The notes beneath the pieces were generated by a model. It saw only the letters and a list, made by a program, of their open reading frames with translations, had not been told where the DNA came from and ran no database searches. A DNA stretch of 64,000 bases from Mesorhizobium sp. Z1-4 (lineage in GTDB: Bacteria > Pseudomonadota > Alphaproteobacteria > Rhizobiales > Rhizobiaceae), in NCBI RefSeq assembly GCF_004000235.1, contig NZ_RCIO01000002.1:451501-515500 (forward strand). The letters run 5' to 3'. Of the stretch, positions 8,448 through 16,421 are shown piece by piece. The translations under genes were made by a program, and so were the position numbers. Position 1 is the first letter of the stretch. Each line of letters starts with the position of its first letter.

Positions 8448-9302
8448 ATGAAACTGATCCTCAAGGGATTTCTCGCTCTCAGCCTGAGCATCGCCGGTGC
8501 CGGCATGGCCTCGGCGGCGGAGGATGGTGAAGGCGGCACACCGCACTATCCGATCGAGCATCCGCACGCCGCGGACTGGTCGTTCGCCGGGCCATTCGGC
8601 ACCTATGATCGCGGCCAGCTGCAGCGTGGCCTGAAGGTGTACCGCGAATCCTGCGCGGCCTGTCACGGGCTGAGCTTCGTCTCGTTCCGTACGCTGGAGG
8701 ATCTCGGCTATTCGGAAGCCCAGGTCAAAACGCTGGCGGCCGAATACACCGTGATGGACGGCCCGGATTCGGCAGGCGACATGTTCGAGCGCGCCGGCAT
8801 CCCGTCTGACTATTTTCCGTCGCCTTTTGTCAATGAGGAACAGGCAGCGGCTTCCAACAACGGCGCCGCGCCGCCCGATCTTTCGCTGATCGCCAAAGCG
8901 CGCGGCGTGGAACGCGGGTTCCCGACGTTCGTCTTCGACATCTTCACCCAGTATGCCGAAAGCGGACCCGACTATGTCTACAGCCTGCTGACAGGTTATA
9001 CCGACGAGATACCCGATCATGTGAGCGTGCCGGAAGGCGCGTATTACAACCCGTATTTCGTGGCGGGTCCCGCGCTCGCGATGCCTGCTCCGCTTTCCGA
9101 TGGCCTTGTCACCTATGACGACGGGTCCCCCGAAACGGTCGACCAGTATGCGAAGGACGTGACAGCATTTCTGATGTGGGCGGCCGAGCCACACATGGAA
9201 GCGCGCAAGAAGACGGGCTTTGTGGTGCTGATCTTCCTGGTGCTGTTTGCCGGGCTGACCTATCTCACCAAACGCAAAGTGTGGGCCGACACCGCGCACT
9301 GA
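8448..9302 (+). CDS. petC: Cytochrome c1 of the bc1 complex
   Basis: 284 aa. A Sec signal peptide (about residues 1-23, cleavage after ASA) and a haem c motif C69-A-A-C72-H73. The probable axial Met is in the [10 protein letters not shown] segment near residue 211, and a C-terminal anchor helix (about 256-275) is followed by a basic stop-transfer KRK. The protein faces the periplasm and passes electrons to soluble or membrane cytochrome c. Last gene of petABC; a terminator follows at 9327-9348. Confidence 0.97.
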   Translation: MKLILKGFLALSLSIAGAGMASAAEDGEGGTPHYPIEHPHAADWSFAGPFGTYDRGQLQRGLKVYRESCAACHGLSFVSFRTLEDLGYSEAQVKTLAAEYTVMDGPDSAGDMFERAGIPSDYFPSPFVNEEQAAASNNGAAPPDLSLIAKARGVERGFPTFVFDIFTQYAESGPDYVYSLLTGYTDEIPDHVSVPEGAYYNPYFVAGPALAMPAPLSDGLVTYDDGSPETVDQYAKDVTAFLMWAAEPHMEARKKTGFVVLIFLVLFAGLTYLTKRKVWADTAH

Positions 9303-9326
9303 GCGAAACGGCCAGACATGCGATAG

Positions 9327-9348
9327 AGGGCGCCGCTGGCGCCCTTTT
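9327..9348 (+). terminator. Rho-independent terminator after petC
   Basis: The stem GGGCGCC/GGCGCCC with a GCT loop is followed by TTTT at 9345-9348. It lies 25 bp past the petC stop and separates petABC from apt. Confidence 0.8.
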
Positions 9349-9400
9349 CATTTGCGGCCAAAGACTGCAAGAATGGCCGGGCTGGCAACGGGCGGGGCAC

Positions 9401-9946
9401 ATGAGACAATCACTGGAAGAAACGCTGCTTTCGGCGATCCGTACGATCCCGGATTATCCGAAACCCGGTATCCTGTTTCGAGACATCACCACCCTTCTCG
9501 GCAATGCGCGGGCCTTCCGGCGCGCTGTCGACGAGCTCGTTCACCCTTACGCGGGCGAAAAGATCGACAAGATCGCGGGTATCGAAGCGAGGGGCTTCAT
9601 CCTGGGTGGCGCGATCGCGCACCAGCTTTCCTCCGGCTTCATTCCGATCCGCAAGAAAGGCAAGCTCCCGCACGAAACCGTGCGCGTCGCCTACAGCCTC
9701 GAATACGGCATTGACGAAATGGAGATGCACCGCGATGCGGTGAAGGAAGGCGAGAAGGTCATTCTGGTGGACGACCTGATCGCGACCGGCGGTACGGCGG
9801 AAGGGGCGGTGAAGCTGCTGACCCAGATGGGCGCAGATATTGTCGCCGCCTGCTTCGTCATCGACCTGCCGGATCTCGGCGGGCGCAAGAAGCTGGAAGC
9901 GCTTGGCGTCGATGTGCGTACGCTGATCGCCTATGAGGGGCACTGA
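9401..9946 (+). CDS. apt: Adenine phosphoribosyltransferase
   Basis: 181 aa, normal family length. The PRPP-binding signature [17 protein letters not shown] lies at about residues 121-137. The N-terminus has [21 protein letters not shown], and [12 protein letters not shown] is the typical APRT hood region. It converts adenine and PRPP to AMP in purine salvage. Transcribed alone after the petC terminator. The unusual pet-apt neighbourhood recurs in Hyphomicrobiales as far as I recall. Confidence 0.96.
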   Translation: MRQSLEETLLSAIRTIPDYPKPGILFRDITTLLGNARAFRRAVDELVHPYAGEKIDKIAGIEARGFILGGAIAHQLSSGFIPIRKKGKLPHETVRVAYSLEYGIDEMEMHRDAVKEGEKVILVDDLIATGGTAEGAVKLLTQMGADIVAACFVIDLPDLGGRKKLEALGVDVRTLIAYEGH

Positions 9947-9984
9947 GCCGGGCGCTGGGCATATCTGGCTCCCGGCCGCCAGCT

Positions 9985-10284
9985 TCACACCTTGTACAGC
10001 CGCACCGGGCTGCCCGGCGCCCGCTTGATCGTGCCGCGTGCCTCCTGATCGAGCTGCACGGCCTTCAGCCACCAGCCCGCCTTTTCGCCACTGGGAAAAA
10101 GATCGTCCGGCAGCAACGGCAGCAGACGCTTCTTCGTTTCCGCGACGGTGATGCCCGGAGCATCGGAAGGCAATACCTCGAGCATCGCATCGCGCATGGC
10201 CTCAAACTTCGGCCGATCCAGACGCGTCACGTAGCCGGGTGAGGTGATGCTCAGCACCTCGATCTTGCCGGATGAATCAGTCAT
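9985..10284 (-). CDS. DUF6958 family protein
   Basis: 99 aa. The pattern KIEVLSITSPGYVTRLDRPKF, then a helical APGITVAETKKRLLPLLP and then AGWWLKAVQLDQEARG recalls DUF6958, which is found beside GFA/DUF6151 genes. Its ATG at 10284 overlaps the end of the upstream gene (10277), giving a coupled two-gene operon. The basic, WW-containing C-terminus suggests a small nucleic-acid-binding or regulatory fold, but this is only inference. No experimental function is known to me. Confidence 0.7.
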   Translation of the reverse strand: MTDSSGKIEVLSITSPGYVTRLDRPKFEAMRDAMLEVLPSDAPGITVAETKKRLLPLLPDDLFPSGEKAGWWLKAVQLDQEARGTIKRAPGSPVRLYKV

Positions 10285-10825
10285 CGAGATATCCTGTAAC
10301 GTAGTCGATCCTGGGCGAACGGAAGCCCATGGCGATCCATGCTGAAAGCAGGCGCCACATGAACCGTCCGGAATGTTTGGCATAGCTCGGCAGGGCGTCG
10401 TGGAATTCAACGCCGGCGCGGCGGTCCTGTGTCATGGTGCGCATCTCGGTGGCCGGGCGCTCGCCGGGCGCAAGCCGGTCGCGATAGACGCTCAGCCAGT
10501 GACCGCCTTTGAACTCCAGGAACATTGGACTGTTGCAGCAGGTCGCGATCACACGTCGGGTCGGCGCCTCCGTTGAAAGCCGGTATTCCTTGAGGAATTC
10601 AGCTCCATGGTTGCAATGGACCCGGTCCTTGCGCTGCAGGACGTATGGTGTACCGCCGTCCGTTTGCAGAACGGGTTCCGCGCCGGCCAGGCCCTCAAAC
10701 TTCAGCGCCGCCTTCTGGCAACTGGAGCAATAACAGGCGGATGTGACGATCGGCGCGCCTTTGAGAGCAAGCTCGCATTTGCCGCATCGGCAATGCGCCA
10801 TTTTTTCCATGTCGTGTGACGGCAT
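10277..10825 (-). CDS. DUF6151 / GFA-like zinc-binding protein
   Basis: 182 aa. The N-terminus carries CRCGKC and then CYCSSCQKA, the cysteine pattern of GFA/CENP-V proteins that bind zinc, and a further CCNS pair lies around residue 98. The rest lacks the full glutathione-dependent formaldehyde-activating core, which fits the DUF6151 branch. ATG 10825 is preferred over a TTG 15 bases upstream because GGAGA lies five bases before it. Upstream sits an operator-like palindrome, so the pair is probably repressor-controlled. Confidence 0.7.
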   Translation of the reverse strand: MPSHDMEKMAHCRCGKCELALKGAPIVTSACYCSSCQKAALKFEGLAGAEPVLQTDGGTPYVLQRKDRVHCNHGAEFLKEYRLSTEAPTRRVIATCCNSPMFLEFKGGHWLSVYRDRLAPGERPATEMRTMTQDRRAGVEFHDALPSYAKHSGRFMWRLLSAWIAMGFRSPRIDYVTGYLDD

Positions 10826-10847
10826 TTCGTTCTCCGGCAATTAAAAT

Positions 10848-10879
10848 TAGACTGGACGGTCTAGTTTGAATTGTCAATC
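10848..10879 (-). promoter_or_regulatory. Promoter with TetR-like operator palindrome
   Basis: The inverted repeat TAGAC (10848-10852) and GTCTA (10859-10863) encloses six bases. Read on the minus strand it lies just downstream of TTGACA (10877-10872), so it would overlap the core promoter of the GFA-like/DUF6958 operon. The TAGACnnnnnnGTCTA layout resembles operators of TetR-family repressors. No tetR gene is adjacent. Confidence 0.55.
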
Positions 10880-11033
10880 GTGTTCGCGTCTGCGGTCTGA
10901 CTCCGCTGCCGATATATTCAAGGCGAATTGGTGCCGGCCCGCCGACACATGAAGCAAGTGCATTGTGCGTCCTGACCGGCCAGCTTGATCGAATGGTGAT
11001 TTCGCTGCACTGTGCCAATCGAAGGGGGGCAGG

Positions 11034-11519
11034 ATGCGCTTACTGGTCACATTTCTCTTCGGTGCGGTGTTCGGTGCCGCCGGCGGTGTTGCGCTCGGTT
11101 TCTTCCTGTTCCCTTATGTATTTCCGCCACCGCCCGCAGCGGAAGAGTTGCGTTCCGTGCAAGCCGACAAGCGTGCGGAAGGTACATTCATTCACGCCAA
11201 CCCGAGCGATCCAATCCACTATGGCAGCGGTGGCGTTTCGGTCTATTCGGACACCGTATTTCTGCATGAGGACTTCGAGGTCGGGCCGGGGCCGAAATAT
11301 CATGTCTATCTCGTGCCAAGGGCAAACATACGCTCGTCATCCGATCTTTCGGACGCGATGTATGTAGACCTGGGCCAGCTGCGCGCATTCAAGGGCAGTC
11401 AGAACTATGCGATCCCTGCCGGCCTGAACCTCGATGACTATCCCAGTGTCGTCATCTGGTGCGAACAATTTTCGGTGCTGATTTCTCCTGCCGATCTCCG
11501 TTTCGACACCTCAAGCTGA
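11034..11519 (+). CDS. DM13 domain-containing membrane-anchored protein
   Basis: 161 aa. An N-terminal signal anchor (about residues 3-30, Gly-rich) and a proline stretch lead into a DM13-like beta-sandwich (about 50-158): an EGTFIHANPSDPIHYGSGGVS strand set, YHVYLVPRANI, QNYAIPAGLNLDDYPSVVIW and a C-terminal single Cys in WCEQFSVLI. DM13 domains are proposed to carry a redox-active Cys and to work in extracytoplasmic electron-transfer chemistry. The start at 11034 has GGGGGGCAGG upstream. It stands alone, convergent with the DUF2189 gene. Confidence 0.82.
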   Translation: MRLLVTFLFGAVFGAAGGVALGFFLFPYVFPPPPAAEELRSVQADKRAEGTFIHANPSDPIHYGSGGVSVYSDTVFLHEDFEVGPGPKYHVYLVPRANIRSSSDLSDAMYVDLGQLRAFKGSQNYAIPAGLNLDDYPSVVIWCEQFSVLISPADLRFDTSS

Positions 11520-11524
11520 CGCTT

Positions 11525-12319
11525 TTAGGCCGCGATCAGCCTGCGATAGAGGTGCCATGTGGCGTGGCCGAGCACCGGCAGTACGATGATCAGTCCCGCG
11601 AACACCGGCAGGCTGCCGACTACCAGGAGCACGGCGACGATCAGACCCCACACCGCGATTTCGAACGGGTTTGCAAGCGCTGCGCGCCAAGAGGTCGTGA
11701 TCGCGGCCCATGCGCCGACGTCGCGATCAAGAAGCAGCGGGAATGCAACGACGCCGGTGCAGAGCGCTGCCACCGCGAAGGCGAAGCCCGCAAGATTACC
11801 GACGAGCATCAGTATGCGCCCTTCGGCGGTGTAAAACACGTTGGTGGCGAATTCGGTGATGGTGCCTGGCGGAATCGGGCCGAACAGCCATACATAAAGC
11901 CCTTGGGCAACCAGCATCCAGGCAACAAAGATGCCGACCATCAACGCGCCGACCCAGGCAATCGCCGGCAATGCCGGCGATTTGCGCACACTAAGCGCGT
12001 CGCGCCAGGTGGCGTTCTGGTTCATTTCGCGCCTGCGGCTGATCTCATAGAGGCCGATCGCTGCGAAGGGTCCGATCAGGGCGAAACCCGAGGCAAGCGG
12101 GAAAATCAACGGCAGGGCGCTCGCAGAAGAGGTCCAGGCGGCAAGCACAACCCCGACCAGCGGGTAGATGATGATTATGAAGATGATGTGCGATGGCATG
12201 GCGACAAAATCGTCGATGCCGGCGCGCAACGCATCGGCTAGGTCGTTAAGGCTTATACGGCGAACTTCCGGGTGCGGAACCGCACCCTTGGCGTCTGCGA
12301 GAACGTGGAACTGGCTCAT
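11525..12319 (-). CDS. DUF2189 domain-containing membrane protein
   Basis: 264 aa with about six predicted transmembrane segments, beginning at SHIIFIIIIYPLVGVVLA. The N-terminal cytosolic stretch VRRISLNDLADALRAGIDDF is typical of DUF2189. Start ATG 12319 is preferred over a GTG at 12325 because AGGAGGGA is well spaced only for the ATG. Family function is unknown; these proteins often lie near respiratory or copper genes. It ends five bases from the convergent DM13 gene. Confidence 0.82.
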   Translation of the reverse strand: MSQFHVLADAKGAVPHPEVRRISLNDLADALRAGIDDFVAMPSHIIFIIIIYPLVGVVLAAWTSSASALPLIFPLASGFALIGPFAAIGLYEISRRREMNQNATWRDALSVRKSPALPAIAWVGALMVGIFVAWMLVAQGLYVWLFGPIPPGTITEFATNVFYTAEGRILMLVGNLAGFAFAVAALCTGVVAFPLLLDRDVGAWAAITTSWRAALANPFEIAVWGLIVAVLLVVGSLPVFAGLIIVLPVLGHATWHLYRRLIAA

Positions 12320-12655
12320 GGTCACATCCCTCCTGCCGGACCAGGGCGGGAGGTGCGATGTCCCGCACCGGTCGCGGGTTTTGTTGGGTGAGGGGCCGTA
12401 TCAGCTTTGGCTTCGTGCGGCTCAAACGGCCTACAAACTGCGCTCATTATAGCGCGTTGCAATAAATCGGCGAACTCAATCCAGCTTGTTTGTCGTTCAA
12501 TTTCGTGGCATAGGCCCGCGCGTTCGGGCATTTACTGACCCGGAGACTGGATCGCCAAACGTGCTCCCTTCCCCGAAATCGTGAACTCTCGACATTAGCG
12601 AAACCGTGCACGCGGCACGGACGCGTTCATTCGCGGGAATTACGGAGTAACCGCA
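12320..12655. other. Intergenic region and leader of the first cold-shock gene
   Basis: 336 bp between the DUF2189 gene and the first csp gene. It must hold two divergent promoters and probably a long csp 5' untranslated leader. The segment 12522-12550 recurs with 24 of 29 matches at 12945-12973, upstream of the second csp gene. No coding frame is convincing. Confidence 0.5.
12522..12550 (+). repeat. Duplicated csp leader element, copy 1
   Basis: A 29-bp segment beginning GTTCGGGCATTT and ending CCCGGAGACTGG. The second copy is at 12945-12973. Each copy lies upstream of a csp gene, at about 105 and 175 bp from the respective ATG, so it may be part of a shared regulatory leader or a relic of a tandem duplication. 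Confidence 0.6.
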
Positions 12656-12868
12656 ATGGCTCAGACAGGCACTGTCAAATTCTTCAACGCAAGCAAGGGC
12701 TTCGGCTTTATCACCCCGGACGACGGCAGCAAGGATGTGTTCGTGCATATCTCCGCCGTCGAAGCTTCGGGCATGCATAGCCTGGCTGAAAACCAGAAGG
12801 TCTCGTTCGACGTCGAGCCTGACCGCCGCGGCAAGGGCCCCAAGGCCGTCAATCTCTCCGCAGCCTGA
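12656..12868 (+). CDS. Cold-shock protein, copy 1
   Basis: 70 aa single cold-shock domain. RNP1 is KGFGFITP (residues 15-22) and RNP2 is VFVHIS (31-36); the N-terminus TGTVKFFN is standard. It binds single-stranded RNA/DNA as an RNA chaperone. The product ends within the domain with no extension. It is followed 279 bp downstream by a second csp gene with about 75 percent identity by eye, implying tandem duplication. Regulation through the long leader (cold or growth phase) is inferred. Confidence 0.95.
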   Translation: MAQTGTVKFFNASKGFGFITPDDGSKDVFVHISAVEASGMHSLAENQKVSFDVEPDRRGKGPKAVNLSAA

Positions 12869-12883
12869 TTTCAGGTGCGGTCC

Positions 12884-12915
12884 GGGCGAGCGGTTCGCAA
12901 AAGTTTCGCTTGCCC
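12884..12915 (+). other. Stem-loop after csp copy 1
   Basis: GGGCGAGCG (12884-12892) pairs with CGCTTGCCC (12907-12915), one G-T wobble, around a 14-base loop. No T-run follows. It may be the 3' end structure of the first csp transcript or a processing signal. Confidence 0.4.
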
Positions 12916-12944
12916 GCCCCGACAAAATGGGGAACATTCGCCGG

Positions 12945-12973
12945 GTTCGGGCATTTGCGGGCCCGGAGATTGG
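12945..12973 (+). repeat. Duplicated csp leader element, copy 2
   Basis: Second copy of the 12522-12550 element with five mismatches, beginning GTTCGGGCATTT and ending CCCGGAGATTGG. It lies between the two csp genes. Confidence 0.6.
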
Positions 12974-13146
12974 ACAATGGCTAGCGCCCGGGTAGCGTGA
13001 CGATACTGCGCGCCGGGCTGTTTGCGCGACCGAAATAAAAAGAACGACGGCGCCTACCGGACTTTTTCTTCTTCCCGCAGTGAACGACTTCGACCTGCCC
13101 GGTGCGAGCCGGGCAAATGAAATTGGGAGAAAAAGGAGTTTCCCCA

Positions 13147-13359
13147 ATGCCCCAGTCGGGAACCGTCAAGTTCTTTAACCATGCCAAGGGGTTCGGCTTT
13201 ATCACCCCGGATGAAGGCGGCAAGGACATTTTCGTCCACATCTCCGCCGTCCAGGCGTCCGGGTTGCCCGGTCTCGAAGACGGACAGAAAGTCTCATTCG
13301 ATACCGAGCCTGACCAGCGCGGCAAAGGCCCCAAGGCGGTCAATCTGTCGGTAGGCTGA
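13147..13359 (+). CDS. Cold-shock protein, copy 2
   Basis: 70 aa single cold-shock domain with RNP1 KGFGFITP and RNP2 IFVHIS. It differs from copy 1 mainly between residues 8-14 and 38-55. The ATG at 13147 was chosen over an upstream in-frame start at 13102 because it matches copy 1 and follows AAAAAGGAG. The leader between the genes (12869-13146) is about 280 bp and contains the duplicated element and an AT-rich stretch at 13035-13075. Confidence 0.95.
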   Translation: MPQSGTVKFFNHAKGFGFITPDEGGKDIFVHISAVQASGLPGLEDGQKVSFDTEPDQRGKGPKAVNLSVG

Positions 13360-13364
13360 AGCCG

Positions 13365-13381
13365 GCCGGGATTTTCCCGGC
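13365..13381 (+). terminator. Probable stem-loop terminator after csp copy 2
   Basis: GCCGGGA (13365-13371) and TCCCGGC (13375-13381) form a 7-bp stem with a TTT loop five bases past the stop codon. A second stem, CGGGGGCG/CGCCCCCG, follows at 13399-13423. Neither has a T-run, so termination efficiency is uncertain. Confidence 0.45.
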
Positions 13382-13636
13382 AACCGATCGAGCATGCACG
13401 GGGGCGATATCAATCCGCCCCCGGCTTCCAGCGGCGGCTGATGCCGCAATGCCCACGCGGGCCGCAGTGCGCGCGTATCCGGCGCTTTGTCTCAACACAT
13501 AGCTGATTGCTGCAACGAACGCGGCTGGCCTTTGCCTCGCAGCGGGCTTCAGGCGTTCAGCTTCGGTTCATGCGCGTCTTCGTACCACTCCTGCCAACTA
13601 ACTGCCGCACCTGGGCGCGGTACGAAGGAGATGAGA

Positions 13637-14080
13637 ATGAAGAATTTCGCGCGGACTTTGGTCCTTTCGGTTTCTACCGCCGCGGTCGTGCTTTCTGCCA
13701 TGCCAATCGCCGAGGCCGGCGACAGGCACCGTCGGCATCGCGTGGAGCGGCATGATGACCGTGTCGGTCAGGCAATCGGCGCAGGCATTATCGGGCTGGC
13801 GGTCGGCGCGATCGTTGTCGGTGTGCTCAGCGAACAGGCAAACGCACGCAACAACGCCGCGGCACAGAATCCGTACCGTCGCCCGCGTCCGTCGCCCGAC
13901 CGCGACTTCTTCCCGCCGGCGCCGCGCAACTACGGCTACGAGACCGCATATTCCCGGTCGCTAGAGCCGTGGAGCCCCGGCTGGTACGAGTACTGCCGGG
14001 CACGCTACCGCAGCTTCCGCGCAGACACCGGTACATTCACGACCTATTCGGGCGACAAGCGTTTCTGCGTCGCCGAGTAG
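13637..14080 (+). CDS. BA14K family protein
   Basis: 147 aa. A Sec signal peptide (about 1-26, ending AEA) is followed by a basic linker and a short hydrophobic Gly-rich helix (about 45-65). The C-terminal BA14K motif (about 112-145) reads SPGWYEYCRARYRSFRADTG and then YSGDKRFC, with the paired Cys. BA14K proteins are secreted or envelope proteins of Hyphomicrobiales with immunoreactive or lectin-like properties in Brucella. ATG 13637 is used rather than 13631 because GGAG ends at 13630. Confidence 0.87.
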   Translation: MKNFARTLVLSVSTAAVVLSAMPIAEAGDRHRRHRVERHDDRVGQAIGAGIIGLAVGAIVVGVLSEQANARNNAAAQNPYRRPRPSPDRDFFPPAPRNYGYETAYSRSLEPWSPGWYEYCRARYRSFRADTGTFTTYSGDKRFCVAE

Positions 14081-14118
14081 TTTCCGGACTTACCCCGGGG
14101 TTCCCTGCCCCTCAATTC

Positions 14119-14148
14119 GCGCCGCCAGCCATGGCGGCGCACTTTTTT
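14119..14148 (+). terminator. Rho-independent terminator after BA14K gene
   Basis: GCGCCGCCA (14119-14127) pairs with TGGCGGCGC (14132-14140) around GCCA and is followed by TTTTTT at 14143-14148. Confidence 0.85.
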
Positions 14149-14152
14149 GTCT

Positions 14153-14794
14153 TCAAACAAGAAACGGGTTGTTGCGGCGTTCATCGCCGATACGGCTGCC
14201 CGGCCCGTGCCCGCAGATAAAGCCGATATCGTCGCCAAGAGGCAGCAGCTTTTCCTTGATCGACTTGATCAGCGTGTCGTGGTCGCCGCCCGGCAGGTCG
14301 GTGCGGCCGATCGAACCGTTGAAGAGTACGTCGCCGACATGGGCGAATTTTGCCGCACGGTTGTAGAAAACAACATGTCCCGGTGCATGGCCGGGGCAGT
14401 GCAGGACCTCGAATTCGTGCTCGCCGAAAGAAACTTTTTCACCTTCGGTCAGAAATCTGTCCGGCGTGCAGTTTTTCATCGCACCGGGCAGGCCGAACTG
14501 CTCGGACTGGCGCTCGATATTGGAAAGCATCTGCCGGTCGGCTTCATGCGGTCCGACGATCTGGACATCGAGCGCATCCTTGAGTTCCATTGCACCGCCG
14601 GCATGGTCGAGGTGACCGTGGGTGAGCCATATTTCCTTGATGGAGAGGCCGTTCTCGGAAAGCGTCTGCAGGATCACTTCGACATCGCCGCCCGGATCCA
14701 CGACCACGCCTTCCTTTGTCGCCTCGTCAAACAGAACCGTACAATTCTGTTGAAACGGCGTGACCGGCACTATTCCGGCGCGCAGCTGCCCCAT
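14153..14794 (-). CDS. MBL-fold metallo-hydrolase (glyoxalase II-like)
   Basis: 213 aa. The metal motif THGHLDHAGG lies at about residues 58-67, with further ligands H134 in CPGHAPGH, D154 in HVGDVLFNG and H196 in CGHGPGS. The short form without a separate substrate domain matches YcbL/GloB-like hydrolases. It may hydrolyse S-D-lactoylglutathione or another thioester. There is no signal peptide, so it is cytoplasmic. It ends five bases from the convergent BA14K terminator. Confidence 0.9.
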   Translation of the reverse strand: MGQLRAGIVPVTPFQQNCTVLFDEATKEGVVVDPGGDVEVILQTLSENGLSIKEIWLTHGHLDHAGGAMELKDALDVQIVGPHEADRQMLSNIERQSEQFGLPGAMKNCTPDRFLTEGEKVSFGEHEFEVLHCPGHAPGHVVFYNRAAKFAHVGDVLFNGSIGRTDLPGGDHDTLIKSIKEKLLPLGDDIGFICGHGPGSRIGDERRNNPFLV

Positions 14795-14818
14795 GAGTAT
14801 TTCCTTGTCTAATGTTGA

Positions 14819-14843
14819 CGGCGGCCTGCAAACCAGGCCGCCG
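14819..14843 (-). terminator. Stem-loop downstream of the glycine-rich protein gene
   Basis: A ten-base perfect stem (CGGCGGCCTG/CAGGCCGCCG) with loop CAAAC lies 20 bp past the end of the leftward gene at 14863. No strong T-run on either strand. Confidence 0.5.
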
Positions 14844-14862
14844 CACTATTTGTCTGACCGGG

Positions 14863-15147
14863 TCAGCGCTTGTTCATTGCGCCCATGATTGCACCGACGA
14901 CACCGGTGAGAATTGCGCCGCCGCCCAATCCGCCGGCGGCATCGCCCAACAGTCCGCCCATGGCGCCTGCCGTTGCCGGGTCAGCGAGCAAGGTGCCGAG
15001 TATCTGTCCGCCGGCCACGCCGCCGACCGCGCCACTGATGATCTTGGGCAGTTGCGCCATTGCCGCTTGCTTGACCGCTGCGCCGACGGCCTGACCGCCA
15101 ATGATACCGCTGACGATCTGTACGATGATGGGAACGAGTGATTCCAT
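14863..15147 (-). CDS. Small glycine/alanine-rich membrane-associated protein, unknown
   Basis: 94 aa rich in Gly, Ala, Ile and Val with repeated GG and AxxG packing motifs (IIGGQAVGAAV, AVGGVAGGQILG, LLGDAAGGLGGG). It looks like two to three short hydrophobic segments of the glycine-zipper type. A very strong SD (GAGGAGGTG) precedes the ATG at 15147, which supports a real, well-expressed gene. I know no function; membrane association is inferred from composition. Confidence 0.7.
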   Translation of the reverse strand: MESLVPIIVQIVSGIIGGQAVGAAVKQAAMAQLPKIISGAVGGVAGGQILGTLLADPATAGAMGGLLGDAAGGLGGGAILTGVVGAIMGAMNKR

Positions 15148-15233
15148 CGCTTCACCTCCTCAGTAGCGGCCCCGCTGGCCGCAAGGACATCAAACCGGGT
15201 TCATTGCCAATGTCAAAGAAAGAAACGGCATAC

Positions 15234-15262
15234 AAAAAAGGCCGGGCGTGCGCCGCCCGGCC
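15234..15262 (-). terminator. Rho-independent terminator of ilvE
   Basis: On the minus strand a 9-bp stem GGCCGGGCG/CGCCCGGCC (15240-15262) is followed by a six-T run (the A-run at 15234-15239 on the plus strand). Confidence 0.85.
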
Positions 15263-15286
15263 TTCAATCCGATGGCAAGCCGTCGT

Positions 15287-16180
15287 CTATTCGGCTGCGA
15301 GCGCGTGATTAGGAGTCACCTCGGCCGTATAGTCGTTCATGAGGTTCTGGGCGATTTCGCCGACCGTAAAGCGGTAGGGGCCAATCTCCGACACCGGCGT
15401 TACCTCAGCAGCCGTTCCGGTCAGGAAACACTGCTCGAAACCTTCCATCTCCTCAGGCATGATCTCACGCTCGACGACTTCATAGCCGCGGCGTTTGGCC
15501 AGATCGATAACCGTGCGGCGGGTGATGCCGTCCAGGAAACAATCCGGATCGGGCGTGTGAATGACCCCGTCCTGGACAAAAAACACGTTGGCGCCGGTGG
15601 CCTCGGCCACGCGGCCGCGCCAGTCGAGCATCAGCGCATCGGCATAGCCTTTTGCCTCAGCGGCATGTTTGGAAAGCGTGCATATCATGTAAAGGCCGGC
15701 CGCTTTCGATTTCGAAGGGGCCGTGCGCGGATCCGGACGGCGGTACTGTGCCATATCCAGGCGAATGCCCTTGAGCTTCTGCGCCGGGTCAAAATAGCTC
15801 GGCCATTGCCAGATCGCGATTGCGGCATTGATCTTGTTGTTTTGCGCCGAGACTCCCATCTGCTCGCTACCGCGCCAGGCGATGGGGCGGACATAGGCGT
15901 CGCGGAATCGCTGCATCTTCAGAAGCTCGCGGCATGCGTCGTCGATCTCGGCAACCGACCAGGGAATCTCGAAACCGAGGATACGCGCGGATTCGTGCAG
16001 ACGCTCGGTATGTTCGGTCAGCTTGAATATCTCGCCGCCATATGCGCGTTCGCCCTCAAACACGGCGCTGGCATAATGAAGTCCGTGCGACAGCACATGC
16101 ACCTTGGCGTCGGCCCACGGCACAAAAGCCCCGTTCAACCATATGTGGCCGTCGAGTTGATCAAAGGGAACTGTAGCCAT
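15287..16180 (-). CDS. ilvE: Branched-chain amino acid aminotransferase
   Basis: 297 aa class IV PLP aminotransferase. The N-terminus HIWLNGAFVPWADAKVHVLSHGLHYASAVFEG is the BCAT hallmark, and the PLP-lysine region is in PSKSKAAGLYMI. GRVAEATGANVFFVQDGV and FLTGTAAEVTPV bind the phosphate and carboxylate. It interconverts Leu/Ile/Val with their 2-oxo acids in the cytoplasm. Monocistronic with its own terminator. It is divergent from the marR gene and shares a 241-bp control region with palindromes. Confidence 0.95.
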   Translation of the reverse strand: MATVPFDQLDGHIWLNGAFVPWADAKVHVLSHGLHYASAVFEGERAYGGEIFKLTEHTERLHESARILGFEIPWSVAEIDDACRELLKMQRFRDAYVRPIAWRGSEQMGVSAQNNKINAAIAIWQWPSYFDPAQKLKGIRLDMAQYRRPDPRTAPSKSKAAGLYMICTLSKHAAEAKGYADALMLDWRGRVAEATGANVFFVQDGVIHTPDPDCFLDGITRRTVIDLAKRRGYEVVEREIMPEEMEGFEQCFLTGTAAEVTPVSEIGPYRFTVGEIAQNLMNDYTAEVTPNHALAAE

Positions 16181-16255
16181 TTGGTTCTCCCGCGAGCTTG
16201 CGGCCCGCTTGTCATTTGAAAATTGATCGGTTCCGGCCTATCAGGCCTTCCTGCT

Positions 16256-16279
16256 ATTTGTCAGCCTATGCGAATAGGC
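16256..16279. promoter_or_regulatory. Candidate regulator half-site upstream of ilvE
   Basis: The segment TTTGTCAGCCTATGC shares TGTCAGCCT with the reverse complement of the palindrome at 16378-16398. It overlaps a perfect inverted repeat GCCTAT (16264-16269) and ATAGGC (16274-16279). A second binding site for the divergent MarR protein is inferred. Confidence 0.4.
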
Positions 16280-16377
16280 GGCACGAATGAAAGATGTTCC
16301 AATCCTGGCCCATCACTCATGCATATTCGTTCGCATATCCTCCAAAAGATTGGCAAAAATTACCACCGGCCGAAATT

Positions 16378-16398
16378 TATGTCAATAAGGCTGACATA
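16378..16398. promoter_or_regulatory. Palindromic operator upstream of marR
   Basis: Perfect inverted repeat TATGTCA (16378-16384) and TGACATA (16392-16398) with a 7-bp spacer, 24 bp upstream of the marR ATG. The position suggests autoregulation by the MarR protein. Confidence 0.55.
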
Positions 16399-16421
16399 TT
16401 TTCGCCATCAGGAACCCCAAG

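Noticed and set aside
7212-9299. A 695-codon open frame antisense to petB and petC
   Set aside because: It mirrors two certain genes; its His/Arg/Asp-rich composition is that of a shadow frame in GC-rich DNA and it has no domain.
13399-13423. Second GC hairpin after csp copy 2 as an independent terminator
   Set aside because: No T-run and close to the first stem; kept only as a note in the terminator entry.
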